Below are positions 37,106 through 47,134 of a stretch of DNA of 64,000 nucleotides, in pieces. Made by a program: the position numbers and the translations under genes. Under the pieces are notes generated by a model, which was not told the DNA's origin, did not search any database, and saw nothing but the letters and a program-made list of their open reading frames with translations. The DNA is from Dyella acidiphila (GTDB taxonomy: Bacteria; Pseudomonadota; Gammaproteobacteria; Xanthomonadales; Rhodanobacteraceae). The DNA is taken from positions 1 through 64,000 of the forward strand of contig NZ_JACZZA010000002.1 in NCBI RefSeq assembly GCF_014863405.1, in the 5' to 3' direction. Numbering within the stretch: position 1 is the stretch's first letter; each line of letters begins with the position of its first letter.

Positions 37106-37132
37106 ATCGAACGACGCCGATACCGGCGTGGG

Positions 37133-39022
37133 TCAACGAGCAAAATTGCTGGTGGACTGAACGAAGTTGTAGAAGTTGGAAATATCCAGGCTGCCCCAGC
37201 CGGTGGTGTAGTCCCAGCCGACCGCCGCGTTGTAGCCGTAGCCGTTATAGCCGTTGTTGCCGCTGGTCACGTCATGCAGCAAGGAAGAGTTTGCCGGCAG
37301 ATAGGTGTACAGGCTGGACGCCGGGAAACCCAGTGCATTGCTGAGGCCCGACTGCACGCGCGCCCAGATGCCGACAAAGATCGGCGAGGCCAGGCTGGTA
37401 CCGCCAACCTGCTCGTTGCTCTGGCCGTCCCACACAATCAAGGTGCCCGAATCGTAGGCAGCATCGAAGGCAAGATCGGGCACCACGCGATGCGTGATCG
37501 AACTGCCCAGTGCCGAGGTCTGCCAGGACGGTGCGGTTTCATTCGCGCTGACACCGCCACCAGTCGCCCACAGGCGCTGGTTGTTGTCGTACGGCGAATC
37601 GATCGCTTCCAGCCCTTCATTCCAGGTCGACTCGCTCACATAGGTCGTGCCGCTCGTATACAGCGCCGTGCCGCCAACCGCGATCACGTTCGGCGAGGTT
37701 GCCGGCTCGCTGACCGAGTAGGTGCCCAGATTGATTTCCACCGTGCCGCTCGAATTGGCGACATAGCCGGGACCGCCGCCTTCCGAATCCGTCGACCACT
37801 GATAGACGCCGGCATCGCCGGCCGCGACGGAGAACGTCTGGCCCTGCGCCACGGCCTGCTTGAACACGGCGTCATCCGCCGACTGGCCGGTGGCGTCGGC
37901 CTCGTTGACGCCGAGCGAGACATTGATGACCTTGGCGACATTCGCCGTCACCGCACCGTTATAGGCATTGGTGAGATCGGCCAGCGTAGGATGCGTGCCG
38001 CTCGTCGTATAGGGCGCGGTATAGAGCAGCAACTGTTTTACGCCGCCGCTGACGCCGACAATGGTCTGGCTGTCCAGATCCCACTCGACGTCGCCATTGT
38101 CCACGTCGTCGCTGTAGGTCGAGCCGCTCTTGCCGGTTTTCACCACCGATGCCGTGACCGCGCTGAGCCCGTTGTTGGAAGCGAAGGTCTTCAAGTCCTT
38201 CAGCGTCTGCGCATCGCTGCCCCAGGTAATGATGCCCACGCTGGTATTGGAGGCGGTCGGCGTGCTGCCTACATCGTAGATGGCCGGGAACGTGGTCGGA
38301 TTATGGGCACTCTCGGTGCCGCCGGTCGCGGCATTCACTTTGACGCGGGCGCTCGCCTGCTGCGGCGAGGCGAGATAGTGATAGGTGTGAATCCTGGCCA
38401 GATTGTCCAGGCCGAGCACGGACTTCACCACGCCGCCCAATGCCGCCGGCACCGACACCGAGGCGTCATTGGCATAGACCTGGCGCCCGCCGAGATGGAA
38501 TGCCACCAGATTGGTACGGAACGCCGCCGCTACCGCCGCCGGACTGCCGCTGGCATTGACCAACAGGCGATTGGCGCTGACCGCAATATTCTGGAAGCCG
38601 GCCTGCTTGAGATGGGCAACCACGGCGTCGACCTGCGCTTGCGTCGGACCGTACTGCTGCACGAACTGCTCGCCGCTGAGGAATTTTCCGTACTGCGGAC
38701 TCTGCGGATCATTCACCGCCTTGTTGAAGGCATCCAGCCCCGCTTCGTTGCGCAGATTCAAGGCGACGGCGATATCCACCGTCTGGCTGGCGTCCAACGA
38801 TCCCGCGCCATTGGCCGCCGCAGCAAGCTCCGCTTCGCGTGCCGTGTATTTGGCCCCCTGCACATCGGCGCGTGCCGATGCGACAAGGCTCTTCTGTGCT
38901 TCGATCCAGCTGCCCGCCGTTTCCGCATGCGCGGACAACGAAACAAAGGCCAGCGACAGTGCCAGCGGCAAGGCCAGCTTGCGTACCTGCTTTACACCAC
39001 GAGTTGCAACGTTGTTGGTCAT
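37133..39022 (-). CDS. Secreted sedolisin-family (S53) pro-peptidase
   Basis: The 629-residue preproprotein has a Sec signal peptide (MTNNVATRGVKQVRKLALPL..., cleavage near LSAHA-ETA). The pro-kumamolisin activation domain comes next (about 60-200; DAFNKAVNDPQSPQYGKFLS). The S53 catalytic domain has Glu314 and Asp318 (VEWDLDSQT), the oxyanion-hole Asp region and nucleophile Ser543 in GGTSLASPIFVG. The calcium site is at the C-terminus (HDVTSGNNGYNG and GWDYTTGWGSL). These are serine-carboxyl peptidases active at acidic pH. The ATG at 39022 is chosen for GGGGAA 5 bases upstream; a TTG/ATG further up would only lengthen the signal. It likely matures in the periplasm or outside the cell and digests proteins in acidic soil or plant material. 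Confidence 0.92.
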   Translation of the reverse strand: MTNNVATRGVKQVRKLALPLALSLAFVSLSAHAETAGSWIEAQKSLVASARADVQGAKYTAREAELAAAANGAGSLDASQTVDIAVALNLRNEAGLDAFNKAVNDPQSPQYGKFLSGEQFVQQYGPTQAQVDAVVAHLKQAGFQNIAVSANRLLVNASGSPAAVAAAFRTNLVAFHLGGRQVYANDASVSVPAALGGVVKSVLGLDNLARIHTYHYLASPQQASARVKVNAATGGTESAHNPTTFPAIYDVGSTPTASNTSVGIITWGSDAQTLKDLKTFASNNGLSAVTASVVKTGKSGSTYSDDVDNGDVEWDLDSQTIVGVSGGVKQLLLYTAPYTTSGTHPTLADLTNAYNGAVTANVAKVINVSLGVNEADATGQSADDAVFKQAVAQGQTFSVAAGDAGVYQWSTDSEGGGPGYVANSSGTVEINLGTYSVSEPATSPNVIAVGGTALYTSGTTYVSESTWNEGLEAIDSPYDNNQRLWATGGGVSANETAPSWQTSALGSSITHRVVPDLAFDAAYDSGTLIVWDGQSNEQVGGTSLASPIFVGIWARVQSGLSNALGFPASSLYTYLPANSSLLHDVTSGNNGYNGYGYNAAVGWDYTTGWGSLDISNFYNFVQSTSNFAR

Positions 39023-39731
39023 ACGATTCCCCATCATGGTCAAGTTCAACGGAAAGCCCCGCTGCCCTTGGGCAGTGGAAGCATCGGCCCCTCAAACCGG
39101 CTGCGTGCATCGATCCCTTGCGCGGCAGCCGTCAGTCGCACATCGCATTCGCCTCCTTGGCAACAAGCATGAAAAGTGTGGCAAGCGGACACACGGCCGC
39201 TTCAGCGCAGGCAAGGTCCTGCGCTTGTCGTTACAGAGAGAGAACAACCAGCCGAAGACTTGAACGTGCCATGCAGCGGCTTGCACGTTTTGCCCTGGCG
39301 AAGGGGCGTGGCTGGATGGAATGGCCCGGTGTCGCTGCTAACTGCAGCACCGCGAACGGCTTGCGGAACCTGGCGACCTTACCCCTGATCGGCACCGCAT
39401 CGACAACAACAACATGGCGAACGCATGGTGCTCGCGAGAACACTTCCTGCTGCGCTGCTATGGATTGCCGTCATTCGCATGGTGAAGTCGCTTCAATGAG
39501 AGTGGCAGTGAGCCCGCCGCAATCGTACAGATCGGCTGCGAGTGGGTTCGATCATAGACAGCGCCCCGGCGGAAGTCTCACGAGTGAGCGCCATAAGCAA
39601 ATACGGCGCGGGCATTTACATTTCAATCACGCCGGTTTTGATCGGAGCGCCCTATGCCCTCCCCTTCCGGCCGGCGCCTTGCACGCCGGCCGGGTTGCCG
39701 CGCGGTCACCCCGCGCGGCCCTTTCTCGATA
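39023..39731. other. 709-base intergenic region with hairpins
   Basis: No gene is convincing. At the right end, 39667-39676 and 39684-39693 form a perfect 10-bp GC stem, and another GC hairpin (CCGCGCGG/CCGCGCGG type) lies at about 39698-39720. Both lie just downstream of the minus-strand acyl-CoA dehydrogenase stop, so they may end its transcript. The sedolisin promoter should be near 39050-39200 but is not clear. Confidence 0.45.
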
Positions 39732-40892
39732 TCAGCGCAGGCCGGTCTCGGCGCGCGCAATCACGATGCGCTGGATTTCGCTGGTGCCTTCGTAGATCTC
39801 GGTGATCTTGGCATCGCGGAAATAGCGCTCCAGCGGCATCTCCTTGGAATAGCCCATGCCACCGTGGATCTGCACGGCCTGGTGGCTGATCCACATGGCC
39901 GCTTCAGAAGCCACCAGCTTGGCCACCGAAGCCTCAGTGCCGAAACGGCCGCCGTTCTTCTCCGTCTCGCCCTTGGTCCAGGCCGCGCGCAAGGTCAGCA
40001 AGGTGGCCGCATCGAGCTTGCACTTCATGTCGGCGATTTTCGCCTGGGTCATCTGGAAGGTGCCGATCGGCTGGCCGAAGGCCTTGCGGTCGCGCGACCA
40101 CTGCAGCGTCGCTTCATACGCGGCGCGCGCAATGCCCACCGCCTGCGAAGCGATGCCGATGCGGCCGGCATCCAGCACGCCCATGGCGATCGAGAAGCCC
40201 TTGCCCTCTTCGCCCAGCAGATCCTCCTTCGCGCACACATACTCGTTGAACTCGATTTCGCAGGTGGCCGAGGCGCGGATGCCCAGCTTGGGCTCGGTCT
40301 TGCCGGCGTGAAAGCCGGGCTTCTGCGTATCGATGATGAAGGCCGATACGCCCTTGGCGCCGATGCCCGGCGTGGTGATCGCAAACAGCACGATGTAGCG
40401 GGCAACCGGGCCGGAGGTGATCCAGCTCTTCTTGCCATTGATCACCCAATCGCCGTCGGCATTGCGCGCCGCGCGCGTATGCATGGCCGAGGCATCCGAG
40501 CCCGAATGCGGCTCGGTCAGCGCGTAGGCGCCGATCGCATCGCCTTCGGCAATCGCGCGCACGTACTTCTGCTTCTGCGCTTCGGTGCCGTGCTTGAGGA
40601 TGCCGTTGCAGAACAGCGAATTGTTTACCGACATCACGGTGGAGGTGGCCGCATCCGCCGCTGCGATCTCGATCATCGCCAGCACGTAGCCGACCGGATC
40701 CAGGCCCGCGCCGCCGTACTCGTGCGGCACCTCGATGCCCATCAGGCCGAGCTGGCCCATCTCGCGGATGTTGTCCAGCGGAAACTCGCCCCTGGCATCG
40801 AGCTCGGCGGCCACCGGCGCAATGCGCTTCTGCGCGAAGTCGCGGGCGATGGCCTGGATAGAGAGCTGGTCTTCGGTAAAACGGAAATCCAT
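39732..40892 (-). CDS. Short-chain acyl-CoA dehydrogenase
   Basis: The 386-residue FAD enzyme catalyses the first step of beta-oxidation or branched-chain amino-acid breakdown. It begins MDFRFTEDQLSIQAIARDF. It has the acyl-CoA dehydrogenase signatures ALTEPHSGSDASAM and WITSGPVARYIVLFA, the IHGGMGYSKEMPLERYFRDAK block and catalytic Glu368 in ITEIYEGTSEIQRIVIAR. The position of Glu and the overall pattern point to the butyryl/short-chain type rather than isovaleryl or long-chain forms, but this is by eye. The ATG at 40892 has GGAG 6 bases upstream. It is transcribed away from the methionine operon, giving a divergent 259-base spacer that carries the riboswitch. Confidence 0.88.
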   Translation of the reverse strand: MDFRFTEDQLSIQAIARDFAQKRIAPVAAELDARGEFPLDNIREMGQLGLMGIEVPHEYGGAGLDPVGYVLAMIEIAAADAATSTVMSVNNSLFCNGILKHGTEAQKQKYVRAIAEGDAIGAYALTEPHSGSDASAMHTRAARNADGDWVINGKKSWITSGPVARYIVLFAITTPGIGAKGVSAFIIDTQKPGFHAGKTEPKLGIRASATCEIEFNEYVCAKEDLLGEEGKGFSIAMGVLDAGRIGIASQAVGIARAAYEATLQWSRDRKAFGQPIGTFQMTQAKIADMKCKLDAATLLTLRAAWTKGETEKNGGRFGTEASVAKLVASEAAMWISHQAVQIHGGMGYSKEMPLERYFRDAKITEIYEGTSEIQRIVIARAETGLR

Positions 40893-40970
40893 GGGGGGCT
40901 CCGGCGGGCAAACATATGAGGGGAAGCCGGCCATTTTAGCGGGGAGCGCCGATCGACCCTTGTGCGCATG

Positions 40971-41073
40971 CAGCACGAGGAGCGCTGCGGCCACCGGATA
41001 CGGGCCTGGGCCAAGCCTCAGGCCGCCTCCGCCAACCCTCGTAAGCCACGGAATTTTCTCGGCTTCGCGCTCC
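40971..41073 (+). promoter_or_regulatory. S-adenosylhomocysteine (SAH) riboswitch candidate
   Basis: The segment 40975-40988 (ACGAGGAGCGCTGC) is identical to the conserved 5' core of SAH riboswitches as I recall it from the Ralstonia structure. The architecture also fits. P1 pairs 40975-40980 with 41037-41042. An extended P2 arm lies inside. A small P4 hairpin pairs 41043-41047 (AAGCC) with 41061-41065 (GGCTT). The pseudoknot strand GAGCGC (40980-40985) is complementary to GCGCTC (41067-41072). Deviations: the P2-P1 joining strand reads CCAACC rather than CCAGG, and P2 is longer. SAH riboswitches are known to activate SAH-recycling genes such as ahcY and metH when SAH accumulates. This one lies 79 bases before an ArsR-methyltransferase gene leading into metH. 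Confidence 0.72.
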
Positions 41074-41129
41074 CTGCGCGGCCCGCTCTTGACGCCCCTG
41101 CCGGACCCGCCTACCCTTCCTCATCTCTC

Positions 41130-41139
41130 TATCGCGATA
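41130..41139. promoter_or_regulatory. Palindrome overlapping the ArsR-gene translation start region
   Basis: A perfect 10-base palindrome (TATCGCGATA) lies 12 bases before the ATG, next to the AAGGATG ribosome-binding site. AT-flanked palindromes are typical of ArsR-family sites. It is a candidate autoregulatory operator, though short. Confidence 0.35.
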
Positions 41140-41151
41140 TAAGGATGCACG

Positions 41152-42078
41152 ATGGATCTGGCGACCGCCTCCAGCGTGTTGCGCCTATTGGCCGATCCCA
41201 CGCGCGTGCGGTTGCTGGCCTTGCTCGAGCGCGAGGAATTGACGGTGGCGGAACTGGCCGCGGTGCTGCATCTTGCGCAGCCGCGCGTATCGACCCACCT
41301 GGCCAAGCTCAAGGAAGCCGAACTGGTGCGCGACCGCCGCGCCGGTGTCTCAGCGTACTACCGCGCCAATAGCGAAAGCGACGAACATCAGCATGCACTG
41401 ATCCGCTCGCTGCGCGAAAGCATCGACGATGCCCTGCTGCGCGAAGACGCCGCGCGCCTGCCTGGCGTCCTGGCGCAGCGCGCACGCGAAGAAGGCTGGG
41501 CCGACAGCGTGGCCGGCGACATGGAGCGCCATTACTCGCCGGGCCGCACCTGGGAAACCTTGAGCCGCTCGCTGCTGCAATTGCTGGAAACCGGCGACGT
41601 GCTGGACATCGCCTCCGGCGACGGCGTCACTGCCGAATTGCTCGCCCCGCACGCACGTTCGATCGTCTGCGTGGATGCCAGCGAACGCGTGGCCGAGGCC
41701 GCGGCGAAACGCCTGTCCGGCTTCGATAATGTCGAAGTGCGCCACGGCGATATGCACGCGTTGTCGCTGGAGGCCAATCGCTTCGACCTGGTGTTGATGC
41801 TGCACGCCCTCACCTATTCCGAACATCCCGCCAAGGCGCTGACCGAAGCCGCGCGCATGCTGCGCTCGGGCGGCCGCCTGCTGGCGGTGACACTGGGCAA
41901 GCACGATCACCGCGCCGTGGTGGAACCGTTCGATCACCGCAACCTGGGCTTCACCCAGGCCGACCTGAGCAAGCTGGCCAGCCAAGCCAAGCTCGATGTC
42001 ATCAGCTGCAATCGCCTGAGCCGCGAGCGCAAGGCGCCGCATTTCGAAGTGATCAGCCTGCTGGCACGCAAGCCGTAA
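41152..42078 (+). CDS. ArsR-family regulator fused to a SAM-dependent methyltransferase domain
   Basis: The 308-residue protein has an N-terminal winged helix (about 1-85) with the ArsR helix-turn-helix LTVAELAAVLHLAQPRVSTHLAKLKEAELV. It lacks the Cys-Val-Cys metal site seen in arsenic/cadmium sensors (TVAEL is at that place). Residues about 145-300 form a class I methyltransferase: motif I VLDIASGDGVTAELLAPHA, then IVCVDASERVAEAA, and LVLMLHALTYSEHPAKALTEA. Related ArsR proteins (SahR) sense S-adenosylhomocysteine and control methionine-cycle genes in some Proteobacteria. The fused domain could serve as the SAM/SAH-binding sensor, or be a true methyltransferase; this is inference. It is the first gene of the operon after the riboswitch, 12 bases before metH. 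Confidence 0.85.
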   Translation: MDLATASSVLRLLADPTRVRLLALLEREELTVAELAAVLHLAQPRVSTHLAKLKEAELVRDRRAGVSAYYRANSESDEHQHALIRSLRESIDDALLREDAARLPGVLAQRAREEGWADSVAGDMERHYSPGRTWETLSRSLLQLLETGDVLDIASGDGVTAELLAPHARSIVCVDASERVAEAAAKRLSGFDNVEVRHGDMHALSLEANRFDLVLMLHALTYSEHPAKALTEAARMLRSGGRLLAVTLGKHDHRAVVEPFDHRNLGFTQADLSKLASQAKLDVISCNRLSRERKAPHFEVISLLARKP

Positions 42079-42090
42079 CGGAGTATCCCC

Positions 42091-43176
42091 ATGAGCGCAC
42101 TTCCCTGGCTTCATCCCGAGCGTGTCGCGTTGCTGGAAGCAGCGCTGCGCGAGCGCATTCTTATCATCGACGGCGGCATGGGCACCATGCTGCAAGGCCA
42201 TCGCCTGGACGAAGAAGGTTTTCGCGGCGAACGCTTTGTCGACGGACGCGACAGTGCGCACGACCACCATCACGATCACCCCGGCAGCTGCGACCTGAAA
42301 GGCAACAACGACCTGCTGACGCTAACCCAGCCGGACATCATCCGCGGTGTGCATGAGGCTTACCTGGAAGTCGGCGCCGACCTGATCGAAACCAACACCT
42401 TCAACTCCACCCGCATCAGCCAGGCCGACTACCACCTGGAACATGTTGCGTACGAGCTGAACCGCGAAGGCGCCAAGCTGGCGCGCGAGGCCTGTGATAA
42501 CTACGAGGCGAAAAACCCGGCCAAGCCGCGCTTCGTCATCGGCATCCTCGGCCCGACCAGCCGCACCGCCTCCTTGTCACCGGACGTGAACGATCCGGGC
42601 TTCCGCAATGTGACCTTCGAAGAACTGGTCGACAACTACACCGAATCGGCCGGCGGCCTGATCGATGGCGGCGCCGACCTGATCATGGTCGAAACGATCT
42701 TCGACACGCTCAATGCCAAGGCCGCCCTGTTCGCGCTGAGCGAGCTGTTCCGCGCACGCGGCAGCCGCCTGCCGGTGATGATCTCCGGCACCATTACCGA
42801 CCGCTCCGGCCGCACGCTGTCGGGCCAGACGGCCGAGGCGTTCTATTACTCGGTCAAGCACATCCGGCCGCTGTCGGTCGGCTTGAACTGCGCGCTCGGC
42901 GCCGCCGACCTGCGCCCGCATGTGCAGACGCTGGCCAACGTGGCCGATTGCCATGTCAGCACGCATCCCAACGCCGGCCTGCCCAATGCTTTCGGCGAAT
43001 ACGACGAAACGCCGGCGCAAATGGCCGCCGTGATCGGCGGGTTCGCGCGCGACGGCCTGCTCAATATGGTGGGCGGCTGCTGCGGGACCACGCCGGCGCA
43101 TATCAAGGCGATTGCCGAAGCGGTGAGCCAGTATGCGCCGCGTGCACTTTCGACCGAGCAGCAAGAGGCGGCGTGA
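42091..43176 (+). CDS. metH: Methionine synthase, homocysteine-binding module (split MetH, N-terminal)
   Basis: The 361-residue protein equals the first module of cobalamin-dependent methionine synthase. It starts with [18 protein letters not shown] and carries the three zinc ligands that bind homocysteine: Cys267 in [10 protein letters not shown] and Cys330/Cys331 in [13 protein letters not shown]. It ends cleanly at the domain boundary. In single-chain MetH this module is followed by folate-, cobalamin- and reactivation domains; here these are in the next gene. A split MetH is regular in Xanthomonadales, so it is not a broken gene. It lies 12 bases after the ArsR-methyltransferase gene with a plausible GGAG upstream. 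Confidence 0.92.
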   Translation: MSALPWLHPERVALLEAALRERILIIDGGMGTMLQGHRLDEEGFRGERFVDGRDSAHDHHHDHPGSCDLKGNNDLLTLTQPDIIRGVHEAYLEVGADLIETNTFNSTRISQADYHLEHVAYELNREGAKLAREACDNYEAKNPAKPRFVIGILGPTSRTASLSPDVNDPGFRNVTFEELVDNYTESAGGLIDGGADLIMVETIFDTLNAKAALFALSELFRARGSRLPVMISGTITDRSGRTLSGQTAEAFYYSVKHIRPLSVGLNCALGAADLRPHVQTLANVADCHVSTHPNAGLPNAFGEYDETPAQMAAVIGGFARDGLLNMVGGCCGTTPAHIKAIAEAVSQYAPRALSTEQQEAA

Positions 43177-43198
43177 ATACGGCTTCGCCAAACTTGGC

Positions 43199-43335
43199 CC
43201 CCTCTCCCCTGGGGGGAAAGGGCTGGGGTGAGGGGTCAACCCCGCCACATGATGCACCTCTGCCGAGCAGCGCTAGCCAAACATCTCCGCAAGATTGCCC
43301 CCTCACCCCGACCCTCTCCCCACTGGGGAGAGGGA
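43199..43335. repeat. Inverted-repeat cassette between the two metH genes
   Basis: The left arm (43199-43236) and right arm (43296-43335) are imperfect inverted copies of the CTCTCCCC/GGGGTGAGGGG family around about 60 bases of unrelated sequence. The arrangement matches 18541-18671, sharing the identical 16-base core at 43220-43235. It fills most of the 178-base spacer between the metH halves. Confidence 0.72.
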
Positions 43336-43354
43336 GTCAGAGTTTTCGTCACTG

Positions 43355-46045
<2,691 letters not shown>

Positions 46046-46067
46046 TCCAACCTGCGCATCCCGCCAG

Positions 46068-46097
46068 CCGTCATTTTCGCTTTCGCGGGAATGACGG
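46068..46097. terminator. Hairpin between convergent metH and LAB_N genes
   Basis: 46068-46075 and 46090-46097 form a perfect 8-bp stem (CCGTCATT/AATGACGG) with a partly self-complementary loop. It is a degenerate member of the GTCATTCCCGCG repeat family seen at 3797-3873. Its position between converging stop codons suggests a shared terminator, though no U-run is present. Confidence 0.5.
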
Positions 46098-46135
46098 TGG
46101 TGTGGAGCCTGGCGAGACCAAGGCAGTCCGCTTAA

Positions 46136-46468
46136 TCAGCCCTCTTCATCCCCGGTAACGTTGTTCTTGCGGTGCCGCATATGCACCACCAGGTTGTAGA
46201 CCGACACGAAAACCGGGAAGAAGTTGGAAAGAATGCCCACCGAATCGTTCTTGCCGAATACGAAGTAGGCCAGCAGCAGCGCGCTGCCCGTCACCGACAT
46301 CCACCAGAACGAAAGCGGCATCACCACGCGCTTGTATTTGCGCGTGTAGTACAGCTGCACGAACCAGCGCCCGGTAAACATCAGCGTGCCCAGGAAACCG
46401 ATGACCTTCCACGTCGTCAGATGAAAGTGCTGCAGGGACTGCAGGATATGGCCGAGATCAACGTGCAT
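46136..46468 (-). CDS. LAB_N (lipid A biosynthesis N-terminal) membrane protein
   Basis: The 110-residue protein has three hydrophobic segments: KVIGFLGTLMFTGRWFVQLYY, the SFWWMSVTGSALLLAYFVF stretch, and ILSNFFPVFVSVYNLVVHM. The pattern TGRWFVQLYYTRKYKR-x-VMPLSFWW is characteristic of the LAB_N domain (PF07578-like), found alone or fused in proteins linked to lipid A or lipid-glycan processing. Family function is unclear and it is too short to be an enzyme by itself. No LPS gene is adjacent; it appears solitary. Confidence 0.82.
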   Translation of the reverse strand: MHVDLGHILQSLQHFHLTTWKVIGFLGTLMFTGRWFVQLYYTRKYKRVVMPLSFWWMSVTGSALLLAYFVFGKNDSVGILSNFFPVFVSVYNLVVHMRHRKNNVTGDEEG

Positions 46469-46557
46469 GGGGAAGGACTGCCTGGTCGGGGGAGCGGAGT
46501 ATTTTAGCCGCCCTCCACTTGGGGCTGGCCAAGGGAACGCCCCGGGCCACCGGATGG

Positions 46558-46586
46558 TTGACCTCCCCCGGGCTTATCCGTATAGT
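46558..46586 (+). promoter_or_regulatory. Sigma-70 promoter of the tRNA-Val gene
   Basis: TTGACC (46558-46563) and TATAGT (46581-46586) are separated by exactly 17 bases and sit 14 bases before the mature tRNA 5' end. A GC-rich discriminator (TGCGCG) follows the -10, as expected of a stringently controlled stable-RNA promoter. Confidence 0.85.
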
Positions 46587-46600
46587 TGCGCGTTCTCGGC

Positions 46601-46675
46601 GGGCGGTTAGCTCAGCGGTAGAGCACTGCCTTCACACGGCAGGTGTCACAAGTTCGATCCTTGTACCGCCCACCA
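46601..46675 (+). tRNA. tRNA-Val (anticodon CAC)
   Basis: A complete cloverleaf is present. The acceptor stem GGGCGGT (46601-46607) pairs with ACCGCCC (46665-46671). The D arm is GCTC-AGCGGTA-GAGC. The anticodon stem CTGCC/GGCAG has loop TTCACAC, giving anticodon CAC for GTG codons. The T arm is ACAAG-TTCGATC-CTTGT. The discriminator is A and the CCA end is encoded. Confidence 0.96.
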
Positions 46676-46728
46676 TCAAAATCAAATACATACGCTTTGT
46701 TCTAGCAATCCATAAAGCGTCAGTATGG

Positions 46729-46757
46729 AAAACCGCCCCCTGAGGGCGGTTTTTTTG
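46729..46757 (+). terminator. Intrinsic terminator after tRNA-Val
   Basis: The stem CCGCCC (46733-46738) with GGGCGG (46744-46749), extended by A-T pairs, is followed by a run of T. It ends the tRNA transcript about 55 bases after the CCA. The rest of the gap, 46758-47085, shows no gene. Confidence 0.9.
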
Positions 46758-47085
46758 TTTGGGATTCTGCTGGCCGCCAGGCATTCCACGCTGGCATGAA
46801 GCTCACGGATTGCGCTGAGTTTGAACATCGATTCCGGTAAGCGCCGAACACCTAGCTGACGCTGACCAGGTATGGACGGCATCCGGCAACCGGGAACCGG
46901 GAACCACCGGCTATTTTCTGCAAAGGCCCACTTCCGACCCAGCGCAGAAACACCAGATACCCAATAGGCAGGCGGCGTGATTGGCAAGAACACGCTTTTG
47001 GGGATCTCCCAGATGACATGGAGCAGCCGCCATTGCAATGTTGGTCGGCTCAATCATTGCAGCGACGCGCGGTGAAATCCCCCAG

Positions 47086-47118
47086 CACGACGCTCTCTTC
47101 AAAGAAGAGAGCGTCGTG
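47086..47118. terminator. 14-bp hairpin at the end of the autotransporter gene
   Basis: 47086-47099 and 47105-47118 are perfect 14-base reverse complements with a 5-base loop, located 17 bases downstream of the minus-strand stop of the autotransporter. No T-run follows on that strand, so it may act as a transcript stabiliser or an imperfect terminator. Confidence 0.65.
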
Positions 47119-47134
47119 GCGAGCTGTCATTGAC

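Noticed and set aside
39022-39049. An upstream TTG/ATG start for the sedolisin
   Set aside because: GGGGAA five bases before the ATG at 39022 and a normal signal peptide from there fit better.
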